A DNA stretch of 33,474 bases from Pseudoselenomonas ruminantium. Its GTDB lineage: Bacteria; Bacillota; Negativicutes; Selenomonadales; Selenomonadaceae. The translations under genes were made by a program, and so were the position numbers. Every line of letters begins with the position of its first letter. The first letter of the stretch is position 1. Under the pieces are notes generated by a model, which made no database searches, was not told the DNA's origin, and worked only from the letters and a program-made list of their open reading frames with translations. This document shows, piece after piece, positions 23,791-32,106 of the stretch. The stretch spans positions 1 to 33,474 of the forward strand of contig SVBZ01000037.1 of assembly GCA_015058575.1 (NCBI GenBank), in the 5' to 3' direction.

Positions 23791-23834
23791 GGACACAGAA
23801 AAGAAAACACAAACATTTACAGGAGGAATTCCCT

Positions 23835-24038
23835 ATGAAAAAGAAAATCATCGCCCTGCTCACTGGTGCCCTGCTCATGCTGGCAGTGCCAGCATTTGCT
23901 GCCGACAGCGATCCAGCCCCCGCGGATAACGGCTGGGGCTGCTGGCGCAACAACACCCACTGCCCGTATGGCCCGGAAGACAATCGCGACGGTTCCTACT
24001 GTGGTGGCGGCCAGCGCGGCTGGCACCATCGCCAGTGA
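23835..24038 (+). CDS. Small secreted Cys/Trp/His-rich peptide
   Basis: 67 residues with a textbook signal peptide (KKK, then a hydrophobic core, cleavage expected after VPAFA near residue 22). The mature peptide of about 45 residues holds three Cys, four Trp and several His/Arg, ending YCGGGQRGWHHRQ. AGGAGG lies 7 nt before the ATG. It faces the response regulator gene across a spacer that carries tandem TTTGTnACAA boxes, so it is probably controlled by that system. I do not recognise a family. The GQRG-HH combination also occurs in the sensor's extracytoplasmic domain (GQRGPHH), which may reflect a shared ligand such as a metal or only compositional similarity. Confidence 0.75.
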   Translation: MKKKIIALLTGALLMLAVPAFAADSDPAPADNGWGCWRNNTHCPYGPEDNRDGSYCGGGQRGWHHRQ

Positions 24039-24057
24039 CACACCACCATTTTCTGCT

Positions 24058-24084
24058 TAACCTCCAGGCCCGATCATCCGATAT
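24058..24084 (+). promoter_or_regulatory. Candidate sigma-D (flagellar) promoter
   Basis: TAAC (24058-24061), a 15-bp spacer and TCCGATAT (24077-24084) match the Bacillus-type sigma-D pattern TAAA-N15-GCCGATAT at 3 of 4 and 7 of 8 positions, upstream of the DUF6033-like gene. Confidence 0.4.
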
Positions 24085-24146
24085 ATAGATGAGGGAATTT
24101 GGCTCTCAACGAAACGGATTTCAATGGCCAAGAAAAGGAGGACATC

Positions 24147-25091
24147 ATGGCTAACACCATCCATCACGCAGGCCACCATCCCCGGCTGGAGAATGCCGGC
24201 CCGGCCAGCAAAAAGCGTCCTGCTGCGGGGGCTGACCGCCGTCAGGACATCATCCGTGCTTCTCTGGGTGCTGACAAGGATTTCTCCCTGTCCCTTTCGG
24301 ATACGGCCTTGTCCCATGCCGCCCGGCGGCCGCAGGCAGATACCGCCGCAGCCTCGGGGCAGCAGGGCGTCCGCCCGGAGGAGGAGCAGCTTTCCGCCAA
24401 GGCCAAAGATTACCTAGCCAAGCTGCGGGAACAATACGGCGACTACGACTTCATCATCGCCGATGACGTGCAGAATCCACTCGACGTCACTGGCCCCAGC
24501 AACAAGAAATACTTCGTTGTCCTGTCCAGCGAGGAAATCGAGCGCATGGCAGACGACGAGGACTTTGCGCAGGAAGTGATGGGCAAGGTCGAATCCGCCA
24601 TCGGCACGCTGAACAAGGTCCAGGAACAAGGACTGCTCGGCGAGGGCGTGCGCTTCAGCCGCTTGGCGATTTCCTTTGATGCTGACGGCAACACAAAGCT
24701 GTTCGCTGAACTTGAGCGCATGAGTGAAGAGCAGCAGCAGCGTCTCGAAAAAGTCAAGGCCAAGCGCGCCGAGGAGAAAAAAGCCGCCGCCAAAGAGCCC
24801 CGGCCACCACTCCCCGATGATGCAGGCCTGCGTAACGCCATCAAAAACAGACGGCCGCCACATCATCCGCCGTTGGAATCCATCCTGCGGCTGCTGCAAC
24901 AAGAGGAGACTAAGCCCACCGCTCAGGCCGAGGGCCAAGCCGGGCAGCAGAAGCCTCATGGCAGGCACCATCATCCGGTCCACCACACACCAAAATCCTC
25001 TGCCACACCACCACCAGCCACCCATACGGTGCGCATTGAAGCCGGCTCGGTAGAGGAACTGCTCGACAAAGCACAGCAGATTGAATGGTAA
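24147..25091 (+). CDS. DUF6033-like protein of unknown function
   Basis: 314 residues. The start at 24147 is set by AAAGGAGG 6 nt upstream; a TTG 48 nt earlier has no such site. The N-terminal 80 residues are polar and disordered. The central part (about 80-190) starts LSAKAKDYLAKLREQYGDYD and continues FVVLSSEEIERMADDEDF, a pattern I associate with DUF6033 proteins of Firmicutes, though I cannot confirm it here. A charged coiled-coil (about 190-225) and a Pro/His-rich tail (PHGRHHHPVHHTP) follow. No membrane or export signal is seen. It ends at a strong terminator. A sigma-D-like promoter upstream suggests a link to motility, and the biochemical role is unknown. Confidence 0.75.
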   Translation: MANTIHHAGHHPRLENAGPASKKRPAAGADRRQDIIRASLGADKDFSLSLSDTALSHAARRPQADTAAASGQQGVRPEEEQLSAKAKDYLAKLREQYGDYDFIIADDVQNPLDVTGPSNKKYFVVLSSEEIERMADDEDFAQEVMGKVESAIGTLNKVQEQGLLGEGVRFSRLAISFDADGNTKLFAELERMSEEQQQRLEKVKAKRAEEKKAAAKEPRPPLPDDAGLRNAIKNRRPPHHPPLESILRLLQQEETKPTAQAEGQAGQQKPHGRHHHPVHHTPKSSATPPPATHTVRIEAGSVEELLDKAQQIEW

Positions 25092-25104
25092 CTATATAGA
25101 AAGA

Positions 25105-25146
25105 AAAAACTCTGGTGCAGAACACATTGCACCAGAGTTTTTTTTT
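25105..25146. terminator. Strong bidirectional terminator
   Basis: A 15-bp stem (25105-25119 with 25128-25142; core ACTCTGGTGCA) is followed by nine or more T on the plus strand and TTTTTTCTTTC on the minus strand. It separates two convergent genes. Confidence 0.9.
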
Positions 25147-25158
25147 GCTGAAATAGCT

Positions 25159-25965
25159 TCAACGAACTTCTGTGACGACACCATCCTTCGTATAAACGTA
25201 GATGGATTTGCCATTATGATGGAAGACATACTGTTTGATGCTGCCTTCTTTTGTTTCGCTCGCATTGATACGATCCGGCTTGCCCATCGCTGCCGTAACC
25301 TTTTCTTCGGAATCGCCTGGACGCAGGTTACCGTATTTTCCCTCTTCCAGCGATTTCTTATGTTTTTCCGCATTCTGCGCATCGGAAGCAGCCTGTTTTT
25401 TCGCTTCATTCTCCATGCCGATAATCAGCCGTTTGAACGGGATAATCTTATCAGCCAACGCACCATTATAATTATCGGGCAAATCAGCTGCCAGCTGCTG
25501 TAATGTCTTGTTTTCCAAAACATTGAGATTCGTCATATGGCCATCGTATGTGCTGACTTCACGCATGGCCTTTGCATAAGTCTTCAGTACAGCTGCATCG
25601 GGGCAATCCACTGCCATCTTTTCCGCTACACTATCACTGTCGAAATCGTGCAGGAGATTCAGCGCATAATCGATTTTCTTTTGATCTGGCTTCGAGAATG
25701 AAATGTCACGCAGGATATCTTCAGCCTGCTGATATTTCTTTAGCAGTGCGGTTTTATACTCGGAATCCAGTTCCTCGCTATACTCCGAAACCACCTGCGC
25801 CTTCATCTCATGAAAGCCATTGATGCCGCCGACAACTGCGGCCACGATTCCCATAATGACTGCCAGCAAAGCCAGCGGATAACGGCGACGCTTGAAAAAA
25901 ATCCCACCCACCGCAAATATGAGCAAAGGGCAAGCTAGAAATAATACAATCGTTATAAAAGACAT
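25159..25965 (-). CDS. Membrane-anchored protein with BamE/SmpA-like C-terminal domain
   Basis: 268 residues. Two hydrophobic helices near the N-terminus (about 3-20 and 30-50; SFITIVLFLACPLLIFAVGG, LALLAVIMGIVAAVVGG) are separated by KRRRY. A helical stretch of about 150 residues rich in Lys and Glu follows. The last 60 residues (YGNLRPGDSEEKVTAAMGKP, then QYVFHHNGKSIYVYTKDG and VVTEV) have the look of the SmpA/OmlA/BamE fold. The ATG at 25963-25965 has GAGGAGGG upstream; a GTG 18 nt earlier overlaps that site. The gene stands alone between terminators. The function is unknown; a role at the envelope is plausible. Confidence 0.7.
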   Translation of the reverse strand: MSFITIVLFLACPLLIFAVGGIFFKRRRYPLALLAVIMGIVAAVVGGINGFHEMKAQVVSEYSEELDSEYKTALLKKYQQAEDILRDISFSKPDQKKIDYALNLLHDFDSDSVAEKMAVDCPDAAVLKTYAKAMREVSTYDGHMTNLNVLENKTLQQLAADLPDNYNGALADKIIPFKRLIIGMENEAKKQAASDAQNAEKHKKSLEEGKYGNLRPGDSEEKVTAAMGKPDRINASETKEGSIKQYVFHHNGKSIYVYTKDGVVTEVR

Positions 25966-26040
25966 AACACCCTCCTCGTCCACATACAGATATTTTTATT
26001 CTACCACCACTATGCAAGCAGGTAAATGGGACTAATGGGC

Positions 26041-26080
26041 ATAAAAATACCAGCTACTGCCAAGGCAGTAACTGGTATTT
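26041..26080 (-). terminator. Terminator of the small coiled-coil gene
   Basis: AAATACCAG plus TACTGCC (26045-26061) pairs with GGCAGTA plus CTGGTATTT (26064-26080), with one mismatch. On the minus strand it ends in TTTTT and lies just after the stop codon at 26096. Confidence 0.8.
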
Positions 26081-26095
26081 AGCAAAACCAATCGA

Positions 26096-26299
26096 TTAGT
26101 CTTTGATTGCAGCCAGGACTTCCGATGCAGACAGGTTATTCTCTGCCATGTAAGCCGTCAGCTCCTGATAATCCTCTTTTGCCTTCTTTTCTTTTACATC
26201 AGCAAGCTGTGCTTTGAGTTTTTTGAGCTCTTCCTGCTTCTTGGCGATTTTCTCCTCGAGAACCGAAATCTTCTCATCATAGTTTGCTTTTCTTGCCAT
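26096..26299 (-). CDS. Small coiled-coil protein, 67 residues
   Basis: Residues 8-45 form a highly charged Lys/Glu coiled coil (ISVLEEKIAKKQEELKKLKA). The last 23 residues (YQELTAYMAENNLSASEVLA and on) look like a short helical hairpin. AAAGGAG lies 8 nt before the ATG, a sigma-A promoter lies upstream and a terminator downstream, so the gene is real and transcribed alone. The layout resembles DUF4315 proteins of conjugative elements, but no such element is seen nearby. A nucleoid or regulatory role is speculative. Confidence 0.75.
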   Translation of the reverse strand: MARKANYDEKISVLEEKIAKKQEELKKLKAQLADVKEKKAKEDYQELTAYMAENNLSASEVLAAIKD

Positions 26300-26348
26300 T
26301 TTTATTTCTCCTTTAATATCGACTCTATCGATTTATTTTATAACATAG

Positions 26349-26377
26349 ATTGTAGCAAATAATCCGCGATTCTGCAA
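26349..26377 (-). promoter_or_regulatory. Promoter of the coiled-coil gene
   Basis: On the minus strand, -35 TTGCAG (26372-26377) and -10 TACAAT (26349-26354) are 17 bp apart. The palindrome GCAAGATTATTCTTGC (26375-26390) overlaps the -35 box. Confidence 0.65.
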
Positions 26378-26399
26378 GATTATTCTTGCTAAATGACGA

Positions 26400-28616
26400 T
26401 TATTGATTTTCCAGCTGTTGGCTCAATCGCTCCGCCAGCAACGTATACCGCCTGCGCATCCGATCGTTTTCAACGGCAGTTGTCAGTGCCGCCTTGCTGC
26501 CAAGCAAAATGACCTGCCGTTTAGCACGTGTTACCGCCGTATACAAGAGATTTCGTTGCAGCATGATGCGATGGCTGGGCGTCAATGGCAGTATGATGAC
26601 CGGATACTCACTGCCCTGGCTTTTATGGACACTCATCGCATATGCCAGCATGAGCTCATTGGGCTCACTTTTCTCGTAATCAACGACGAGTTCCTCGGAA
26701 AATTGTACCGTAATATGACTCGGTTCCACGGCGGTAATAAAACCGATATCGCCATTAAATACACCTTTGGTATAATTGTTTTTTGTCTGCATGACTTTAT
26801 CGCCCAAGCGAAAAATCTGCACACTGTTGACAAATTCAGCCTTGGATGCTGCCTTTGGGTTCAGCGCTTCCTGCAAAAGTTTATTGAGATTCGCTACGCC
26901 ACATTCCTGCCGATGCATCGGCGATAACACCTGCACATCCGTCAATGGATTGAACCCTGCTTTCGGCAAAGTTTCAGCACATAAGGCCACAATAGTCTTG
27001 GCCGTCACTTCATCATTCGGCGTTTCGATGAATTGGAAATCACCAGTCATCCCGCAGGACGGCAGGCGCCCCGCATTGATGGCATGCGCATTGAGCACGA
27101 TGGTGCTCTCCTCCCCTTGACGGAACACCTCGCTGAGACAGACACTCGGAATGACTCTGGCACGCAGGATATCCTTTAGTACCGATCCAGGACCGACAGC
27201 TGGCAGCTGATCCACGTCGCCGACAAGAATCACATGACAGCCATCAGGAACCGCCTCAAGGAAATGCTGCATGAGCACGATATCCATCATCGACACCTCA
27301 TCGAGGATGATGGCATCCGCTTCAAGCTGCTCATCTGAATCCTTGGCAAACATCGAACCGCCATCCTCAGCCCGGCCGCCTTGCGCTTCAAGCATACGAT
27401 GCACCGTCATCGTCCGCCGTCCTGTAGCATCAGCCAAGCGTTTTGCCGCCCGCCCCGTAGGCGCGCCCAGCAGGATATTGAGGCCCGCTAATTCCAGCAT
27501 ATCGAGCATGCCGCGCACCACCGTCGTCTTACCAGTACCCGGGCCGCCCGTCAGCACGAAGATGCCATGCGTAAGCACCGCTGCCATAGCCTCCCGCTGG
27601 CCCTTGGCAAGATCAAGCCCGGTCATCGTCTCCCATTCCTCAACGAGCTTGGCTGGGTTGGCGATAGAAAGCGGCTCTGCATACTTCTGCAAGTAAAGTA
27701 ATTTTCGCGCGACCTTCTTCTCCGCCCGATAAAGATATGGCGGATAGATCAAAGTCTCTGCGCCGACATACTCAACGGCCAGCCGCTGAAGTTCGAGCTG
27801 TTTTCTTAGCACCTGGCGCACCGTTTCCGGCTCCACCTGCAAAAGTTTGGCCGCTTTGCCCACCAATGGCTCCTCAGGAATACAGCAATGTCCATTGAGC
27901 GAGATCTGTTGCAGCGCATAGTCGATACCGGCTGCTACGCGCCCCTCATCATCACGCGTCATCCCGAGGCTGGCGGCAATGGCATCAGCCGTCGCAAAAC
28001 CGATGCCCTCGACTTCCTGTGCCAGCTGATAGGGATGGCTTTCAAGCATATCGATGGCAAAGGAACTATATTGCTTGTAGATACGCGCTGCCAAAGCACC
28101 TGATACCCCGTGACTCTCCAGCCAGAGCATGATTTCACGCAGCTCGGACTGGCTGTTGTAGGAAGCCGCGATCTTTTCTGCCGTTTTGCGCCCAATGCCC
28201 TCTACGAGCTCCAGCTGATGCGGCTTCTGCTCAATGATGGCAAGCGTATCTGCACCAAACTTAGCCACAATACGCCGGGCCATCGCAGGACCTACGCCAT
28301 CGATAACACCAGAAGCCAGGAAGCGCTCGATGCCCTCGACACTTGTAGGTGACTCCAGCCGCATGCTTACCGCCTTGAACTGCTGCCCGAAACGCGGATG
28401 GACAATCCAGCTGCCCTTCAGATGGATCTGTTGTCCGACCAGCGGCGGCTCCGCATTCACCGTCACATTGATGCGGCTGTTCTGATGCGTCGGACGCAAG
28501 CGGAATACCGAAAACTGGCCATTATCGCTCGCAAAGATAACACTATCTACCAGGCCTTCGATTTCCTCTTCCGCCTGCAGCCCCAGCGTCGTCTGCTGAT
28601 ATTCAGAATTTGCCAT
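26400..28616 (-). CDS. recD2: RecD2-type SF1B DNA helicase
   Basis: 738 residues of a 5'-3' helicase that works without RecBC. The N-terminal OB-like region (about 20-90) precedes three helix-hairpin-helix segments (GVGPAMARRI near 107, VEGIGRKTAEKIA near 138, VEGIGFATADAIA near 202). The motor has Walker A GGPGTGKT (357-364), a Walker B near LEADAIILDEVSMMDI, GDVDQLPAVGPG, and the C-terminal LAYAMSVHKSQGSEYP and YTAVTRAKR motifs. AAAGGAG precedes the ATG. It lies 18 nt after the ABC-F gene and probably shares its transcript. These helicases take part in recombination and resistance to DNA damage. All key motifs are present. Confidence 0.95.
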   Translation of the reverse strand: MANSEYQQTTLGLQAEEEIEGLVDSVIFASDNGQFSVFRLRPTHQNSRINVTVNAEPPLVGQQIHLKGSWIVHPRFGQQFKAVSMRLESPTSVEGIERFLASGVIDGVGPAMARRIVAKFGADTLAIIEQKPHQLELVEGIGRKTAEKIAASYNSQSELREIMLWLESHGVSGALAARIYKQYSSFAIDMLESHPYQLAQEVEGIGFATADAIAASLGMTRDDEGRVAAGIDYALQQISLNGHCCIPEEPLVGKAAKLLQVEPETVRQVLRKQLELQRLAVEYVGAETLIYPPYLYRAEKKVARKLLYLQKYAEPLSIANPAKLVEEWETMTGLDLAKGQREAMAAVLTHGIFVLTGGPGTGKTTVVRGMLDMLELAGLNILLGAPTGRAAKRLADATGRRTMTVHRMLEAQGGRAEDGGSMFAKDSDEQLEADAIILDEVSMMDIVLMQHFLEAVPDGCHVILVGDVDQLPAVGPGSVLKDILRARVIPSVCLSEVFRQGEESTIVLNAHAINAGRLPSCGMTGDFQFIETPNDEVTAKTIVALCAETLPKAGFNPLTDVQVLSPMHRQECGVANLNKLLQEALNPKAASKAEFVNSVQIFRLGDKVMQTKNNYTKGVFNGDIGFITAVEPSHITVQFSEELVVDYEKSEPNELMLAYAMSVHKSQGSEYPVIILPLTPSHRIMLQRNLLYTAVTRAKRQVILLGSKAALTTAVENDRMRRRYTLLAERLSQQLENQ

Positions 28617-28634
28617 AGACAGCTTCTCCTTTCC

Positions 28635-30608
28635 TTACGCTTCGGTAAGACGCTCCCATTTTTCATAACGCTGCACGATTTCTTCTTCCTTGGCTGCATA
28701 TGCCTCAGCGATTTCCTGGCTCTTTACCGGATCTGCCTGCACAGCCGGATCATTCATCTGGTACTCCAAGCCTTTGAGCTCCGCTTCTGCCATGGCAATC
28801 TCAGCCTCAGCACGCTGGATCATCTCCGTACGCTTAGCTTCACTCATGCTCTGGATGCGGCCAAGTTCTGCCTGGGCATTCGCCTCTTTGTCCCGCTCAG
28901 CTGTCTGCGCGTCTGGTCCGCCATTCTTTTTCGCCACCCTGGCCTGCTTGTCCTTTTCGCGGGCTTCCTTGAGTTTCTGTGCTTTTTCTTTCTCCAAGCG
29001 TTCCTCTTCGGCTTCCGCTGCAGCCAGCTCTTTCTTCATAAGATAATAGCTGTAGTTGCCCAGATACTCGGTCAGCTGGCCATCTTCCAGCTCCAGCGTG
29101 CAATTGGCGACCTTATCGAGGAAATAACGGTCATGCGATACAGCCAGGAACGTCCCTGGATAAGCCATAAGCGCTTCCTCGACGGCCTCGCGGGCCGGGA
29201 TGTCCAGATGGTTGGTCGGCTCATCAAGTACCAGGAAATTCGCCCCTGTCAGCATAAGCTTGAGGAAAGCCACACGCGATTGCTCTCCACCGGAAAGATC
29301 GCCTATGCGGCGCAGGACTTCATCGCCATGGAACAAGAATGCGCCCAGATACTTACGTGCCTGCTCCTCATCGATGCCATACTCATACATGATTTCTTCA
29401 AGCACCGTATTTTCCTTATGCAATCCCTCATGCTGCTGGGAGAAATAGCCAATCTTGACGCGGCTGCCGATTTTCACGCGGCCGGCTGCTGCTTCAATCT
29501 CACCGACCAGCACGCGCAAAAGTGTCGTCTTGCCCGCGCCATTCGGTCCGACCAATGCCACGCCATCTCCCCTGCGGATAAGCAGCGAAATATGGCTGAA
29601 AATAGCATGCGCACCAAACGAAAACGCCACATCCTCCAGCTCAGCCACACGCTGTGCACACTCCGGCGGTGTATTGAGTGCAAAGTAATTGAACGACGCC
29701 TCTTCCGGTGGCAGTACGATGCGTTCCAGACGGTTGAGCTGGCTTTGGCGGCCGCGCGCCTGCTTGGCCTTGATGCCAGCCTTATACTTGCGGATATACT
29801 CCTCGGTCTTCCGGATATGCTCCTGCTGCTTTTCATAAGCCGATTGCAGCGCTGCCCGGCGCTGCGTTTTGACCTTCATGAAATACGTGTAATTGCCCTC
29901 GTAACTCGTTACCGTCTTATTCTCAAGCTCAATGATCCGCGTCGCTACCTTATCGAGGAAATAACGGTCATGCGAGATAATCAGCACGCCCCCTTTATAG
30001 CTCTTCAAAAAACCTTCGAGCCACTCAATCATATGGATATCAAGATGGTTGGTCGGCTCATCGAGGAACAGGAAATCCGGTTCACGCAGCAGTGCCTTCG
30101 CCAGACAGATACGCGTCTTCTGCCCACCCGAAAAATGCTGCACATCTTTAGCAAATTCCGCCTCCGTGAAGCCAAGGCCAAAAGCAATGCGGCGGATACG
30201 GCTCTCATAGTCATAGCCTTCAAGTCTCTCAAACTGCTCGACAACCTTGCTGTAGGCCTTCATCGTTTCTTCGTCATGGTCAACAGCGATTTTCTTCTCC
30301 AGTTCGCGCTTGCGCTCCCCCAGTTCGATTACATCTTCAAACGCGCGGCGGAATTCATCGTAGAGCGTCCCTTCGCCAAAATCAGCCTGCTGCTCAACAT
30401 AACCAATCGTATCAGCACTGTCAAGCTGTACCATACCAGCATCAGACTCTTCCTGTCCCATGAGTATCTTCATCAGCGTCGTCTTGCCCGCGCCATTAGC
30501 GCCAACAAAACCCACACGATCGCCACGCCCGACCTCGAAATTCACATCATGAAACAACTCATCGATGCCAAAGGCTTTTTTCAGTCCCATGACTTTCAAT
30601 ATACCCAA
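28635..30608 (-). CDS. ABC-F family ATPase (Uup/YdiF-type)
   Basis: 657 residues with two ABC cassettes and no membrane segments. Cassette 1 has GANGAGKTT (about 36-44), FSGGQKTRICLAKAL and FLFLDEPTNHLD. A linker of the P-site tRNA-interaction motif type carries KQQEHIRKTEEYIRKYKAGI and KQARGRQSQLNRLERI. Cassette 2 has GPNGAGKTT, LSGGEQSRVAFLKLML and FLVLDEPTNHLDI. A coiled coil of about 120 residues closes the protein, as in Uup/YdiF. ABC-F proteins act on ribosomes or on DNA structures. The start is a TTG (30606-30608) with GAGGTG 8 nt upstream. A second reading frame on the opposite strand is also open over this gene, but I regard that as a composition artefact. Confidence 0.94.
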   Translation of the reverse strand: MGILKVMGLKKAFGIDELFHDVNFEVGRGDRVGFVGANGAGKTTLMKILMGQEESDAGMVQLDSADTIGYVEQQADFGEGTLYDEFRRAFEDVIELGERKRELEKKIAVDHDEETMKAYSKVVEQFERLEGYDYESRIRRIAFGLGFTEAEFAKDVQHFSGGQKTRICLAKALLREPDFLFLDEPTNHLDIHMIEWLEGFLKSYKGGVLIISHDRYFLDKVATRIIELENKTVTSYEGNYTYFMKVKTQRRAALQSAYEKQQEHIRKTEEYIRKYKAGIKAKQARGRQSQLNRLERIVLPPEEASFNYFALNTPPECAQRVAELEDVAFSFGAHAIFSHISLLIRRGDGVALVGPNGAGKTTLLRVLVGEIEAAAGRVKIGSRVKIGYFSQQHEGLHKENTVLEEIMYEYGIDEEQARKYLGAFLFHGDEVLRRIGDLSGGEQSRVAFLKLMLTGANFLVLDEPTNHLDIPAREAVEEALMAYPGTFLAVSHDRYFLDKVANCTLELEDGQLTEYLGNYSYYLMKKELAAAEAEEERLEKEKAQKLKEAREKDKQARVAKKNGGPDAQTAERDKEANAQAELGRIQSMSEAKRTEMIQRAEAEIAMAEAELKGLEYQMNDPAVQADPVKSQEIAEAYAAKEEEIVQRYEKWERLTEA

Positions 30609-30650
30609 AATCTATTCACCTCATCGAAATACGAATATCAGTTCTGCTAT

Positions 30651-30677
30651 AATAAAGCCTTCCCCGAACGGGGAAGG
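30651..30677 (-). terminator. Terminator after the LCP gene
   Basis: CCTTCCCC (30658-30665) pairs perfectly with GGGGAAGG (30670-30677) over a 4-nt loop, followed on the minus strand by CTTTATTAT. The T-run is short, so read-through into the ABC-F gene is possible. Confidence 0.65.
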
Positions 30678-30683
30678 TTTATA

Positions 30684-32003
30684 CTATTTGCGATAATCCA
30701 AACCAATATGGACAACAGCCTGATTCGAGCTGCCACCATCCATTATTACACATTTAAACGGCATGCCATAGAATACATCCGTATTGCGCGTCGACGTCGT
30801 GATTGTCGTCTGCTGACGCGAACTCGTCTTGCCTGTCTCGACCCCCGAGATGATAAAGCCCTTGCGTTGCAAAATGCCAGCTACCTCAGCTCCGGCACCG
30901 TTGATGCCGCTGTCATTGATAACCATGACTGAAATCTGACCTGGCTGCATTGCTTGCAGTTCTTTCTTCTGCTCGCTAGTCTCAGAGGACTCCTCAACCT
31001 TGCCTGTCGAATTCTGCGACTTGGCGAGAATCTGCATATCCTTTGGCAGGCTCTGCATATATTCATCTTCATCGGCTTGTGCTTTAGCCTTTTCCTCAGC
31101 CGTTTGCTCAATGCTCAGCTCATCCATGATCAGCTGCCTGAGATCCGTAATATCCGGAATCCAATAGCTGACATCCTGCAGGTAAGCCGGCTGGCCCGGA
31201 ACCATCTGCGCCGACAATCCGTTATCATGGATAGTCTTCATCTGCTTGGCAAAGCTCAATAACTCCGGCACTGACATATCCGTTGAAATCGCCGAGCTGA
31301 CCTCTTCAATAAACTTTGGCAACCGCGGCAGCATCTCAGCCGAAATCAGTTTTGACAAACACGCCTTGACGAATTTCTGCTGACGCCCGATACGGCCAAT
31401 ATCGCCCTCGCCATCACGATAACGGACATATTGGATGGCCTTCTTACCATCCATATGCTGCTCTCCCGGATAGAGGTCAATGACCAGGCCACCATTATCA
31501 TCCCAAGGGTCTTCGTAGTGCATGCGCTTCTCTACATCGATATCCACACCACCCATCGCATCGATGATGCGCTCGAAGGCTGTCGTGTTGATGATGATAT
31601 AATGATCGATTTTGACCCCCAGCAAGGACTCTACCGATTTCTGCGACAGTTTATGCCCGCCATAGGCGTAGGCATGATTTATTTTCTCATAGCCATGGCC
31701 ATCTATCGGCACACGAGTGTCGCGCGGTACCGAAAGCAATGCTGCCTTGCCCTTGTCTTCATCCAATGCCGTAACCATCATCGTATCGCTGCGTCCCACA
31801 TCATCTTTACGGCTGTCGACACCTAATAGCATGACATGAACAATATTATTCTTGGCGGATACCCCCAGGATTCCTCCCGAGCTTCCTCCCTGTTGACTGC
31901 GGCCCAGCGAAAACCCCGCTACCGCTACCATTATCGCCAGCAGGAACATTCCCACCAGCCGCAAACGCTTAAAACTGCGTTTCTTTTTGCGTTTCTGCCG
32001 CAT
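30684..32003 (-). CDS. LytR-CpsA-Psr (LCP) family protein with LytR_C domain
   Basis: 439 residues. A basic cytoplasmic tail (RQKRKKKRSFKRLR) and one membrane helix (about 18-36) anchor an extracytoplasmic LCP domain (about 55-230) with MLLGVDSRKDDVGRSDTMMV, LSVPRDTRVPI, HAYAYGG and IQYVRYRDGEGDIGRIGRQQ. These contain the Arg and Asp residues that bind pyrophosphate lipids and Mg. A C-terminal LytR_C domain (about 345-439) ends VETGKTSSRQQTTITTSTRN. LCP proteins transfer glycopolymers from lipid carriers to the cell wall. The ATG at 32001-32003 has AAGGAGCG 8 nt upstream; a TTG seven codons earlier does not. The acceptor in a diderm cell is not obvious. Confidence 0.92.
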   Translation of the reverse strand: MRQKRKKKRSFKRLRLVGMFLLAIMVAVAGFSLGRSQQGGSSGGILGVSAKNNIVHVMLLGVDSRKDDVGRSDTMMVTALDEDKGKAALLSVPRDTRVPIDGHGYEKINHAYAYGGHKLSQKSVESLLGVKIDHYIIINTTAFERIIDAMGGVDIDVEKRMHYEDPWDDNGGLVIDLYPGEQHMDGKKAIQYVRYRDGEGDIGRIGRQQKFVKACLSKLISAEMLPRLPKFIEEVSSAISTDMSVPELLSFAKQMKTIHDNGLSAQMVPGQPAYLQDVSYWIPDITDLRQLIMDELSIEQTAEEKAKAQADEDEYMQSLPKDMQILAKSQNSTGKVEESSETSEQKKELQAMQPGQISVMVINDSGINGAGAEVAGILQRKGFIISGVETGKTSSRQQTTITTSTRNTDVFYGMPFKCVIMDGGSSNQAVVHIGLDYRK

Positions 32004-32048
32004 TAAATCGCGCTCCTTAGCCAATAATTCAACTTACTAAGTATAACA

Positions 32049-32080
32049 AAAAACGGCCTTCTCCGCAAACAGAAAAGGCC
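32049..32080 (-). terminator. Terminator of the HD-GYP gene
   Basis: GGCCTT (32055-32060) pairs with AAGGCC (32075-32080), with extra imperfect pairing toward the loop. On the minus strand it is followed by GTTTTTTG, about 30 nt after the stop codon. Confidence 0.75.
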
Positions 32081-32106
32081 TTAACCACTGTGCTGGCAGT
32101 AAAGAT

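Noticed and set aside
28398..30932. An 844-codon open frame on the plus strand opposite the ABC-F gene
   Set aside because: It is antisense to a clear ABC-F protein and to the ends of its neighbours, has no ribosome binding site, and its product is a Leu/Arg/His-rich shadow of the opposite strand.
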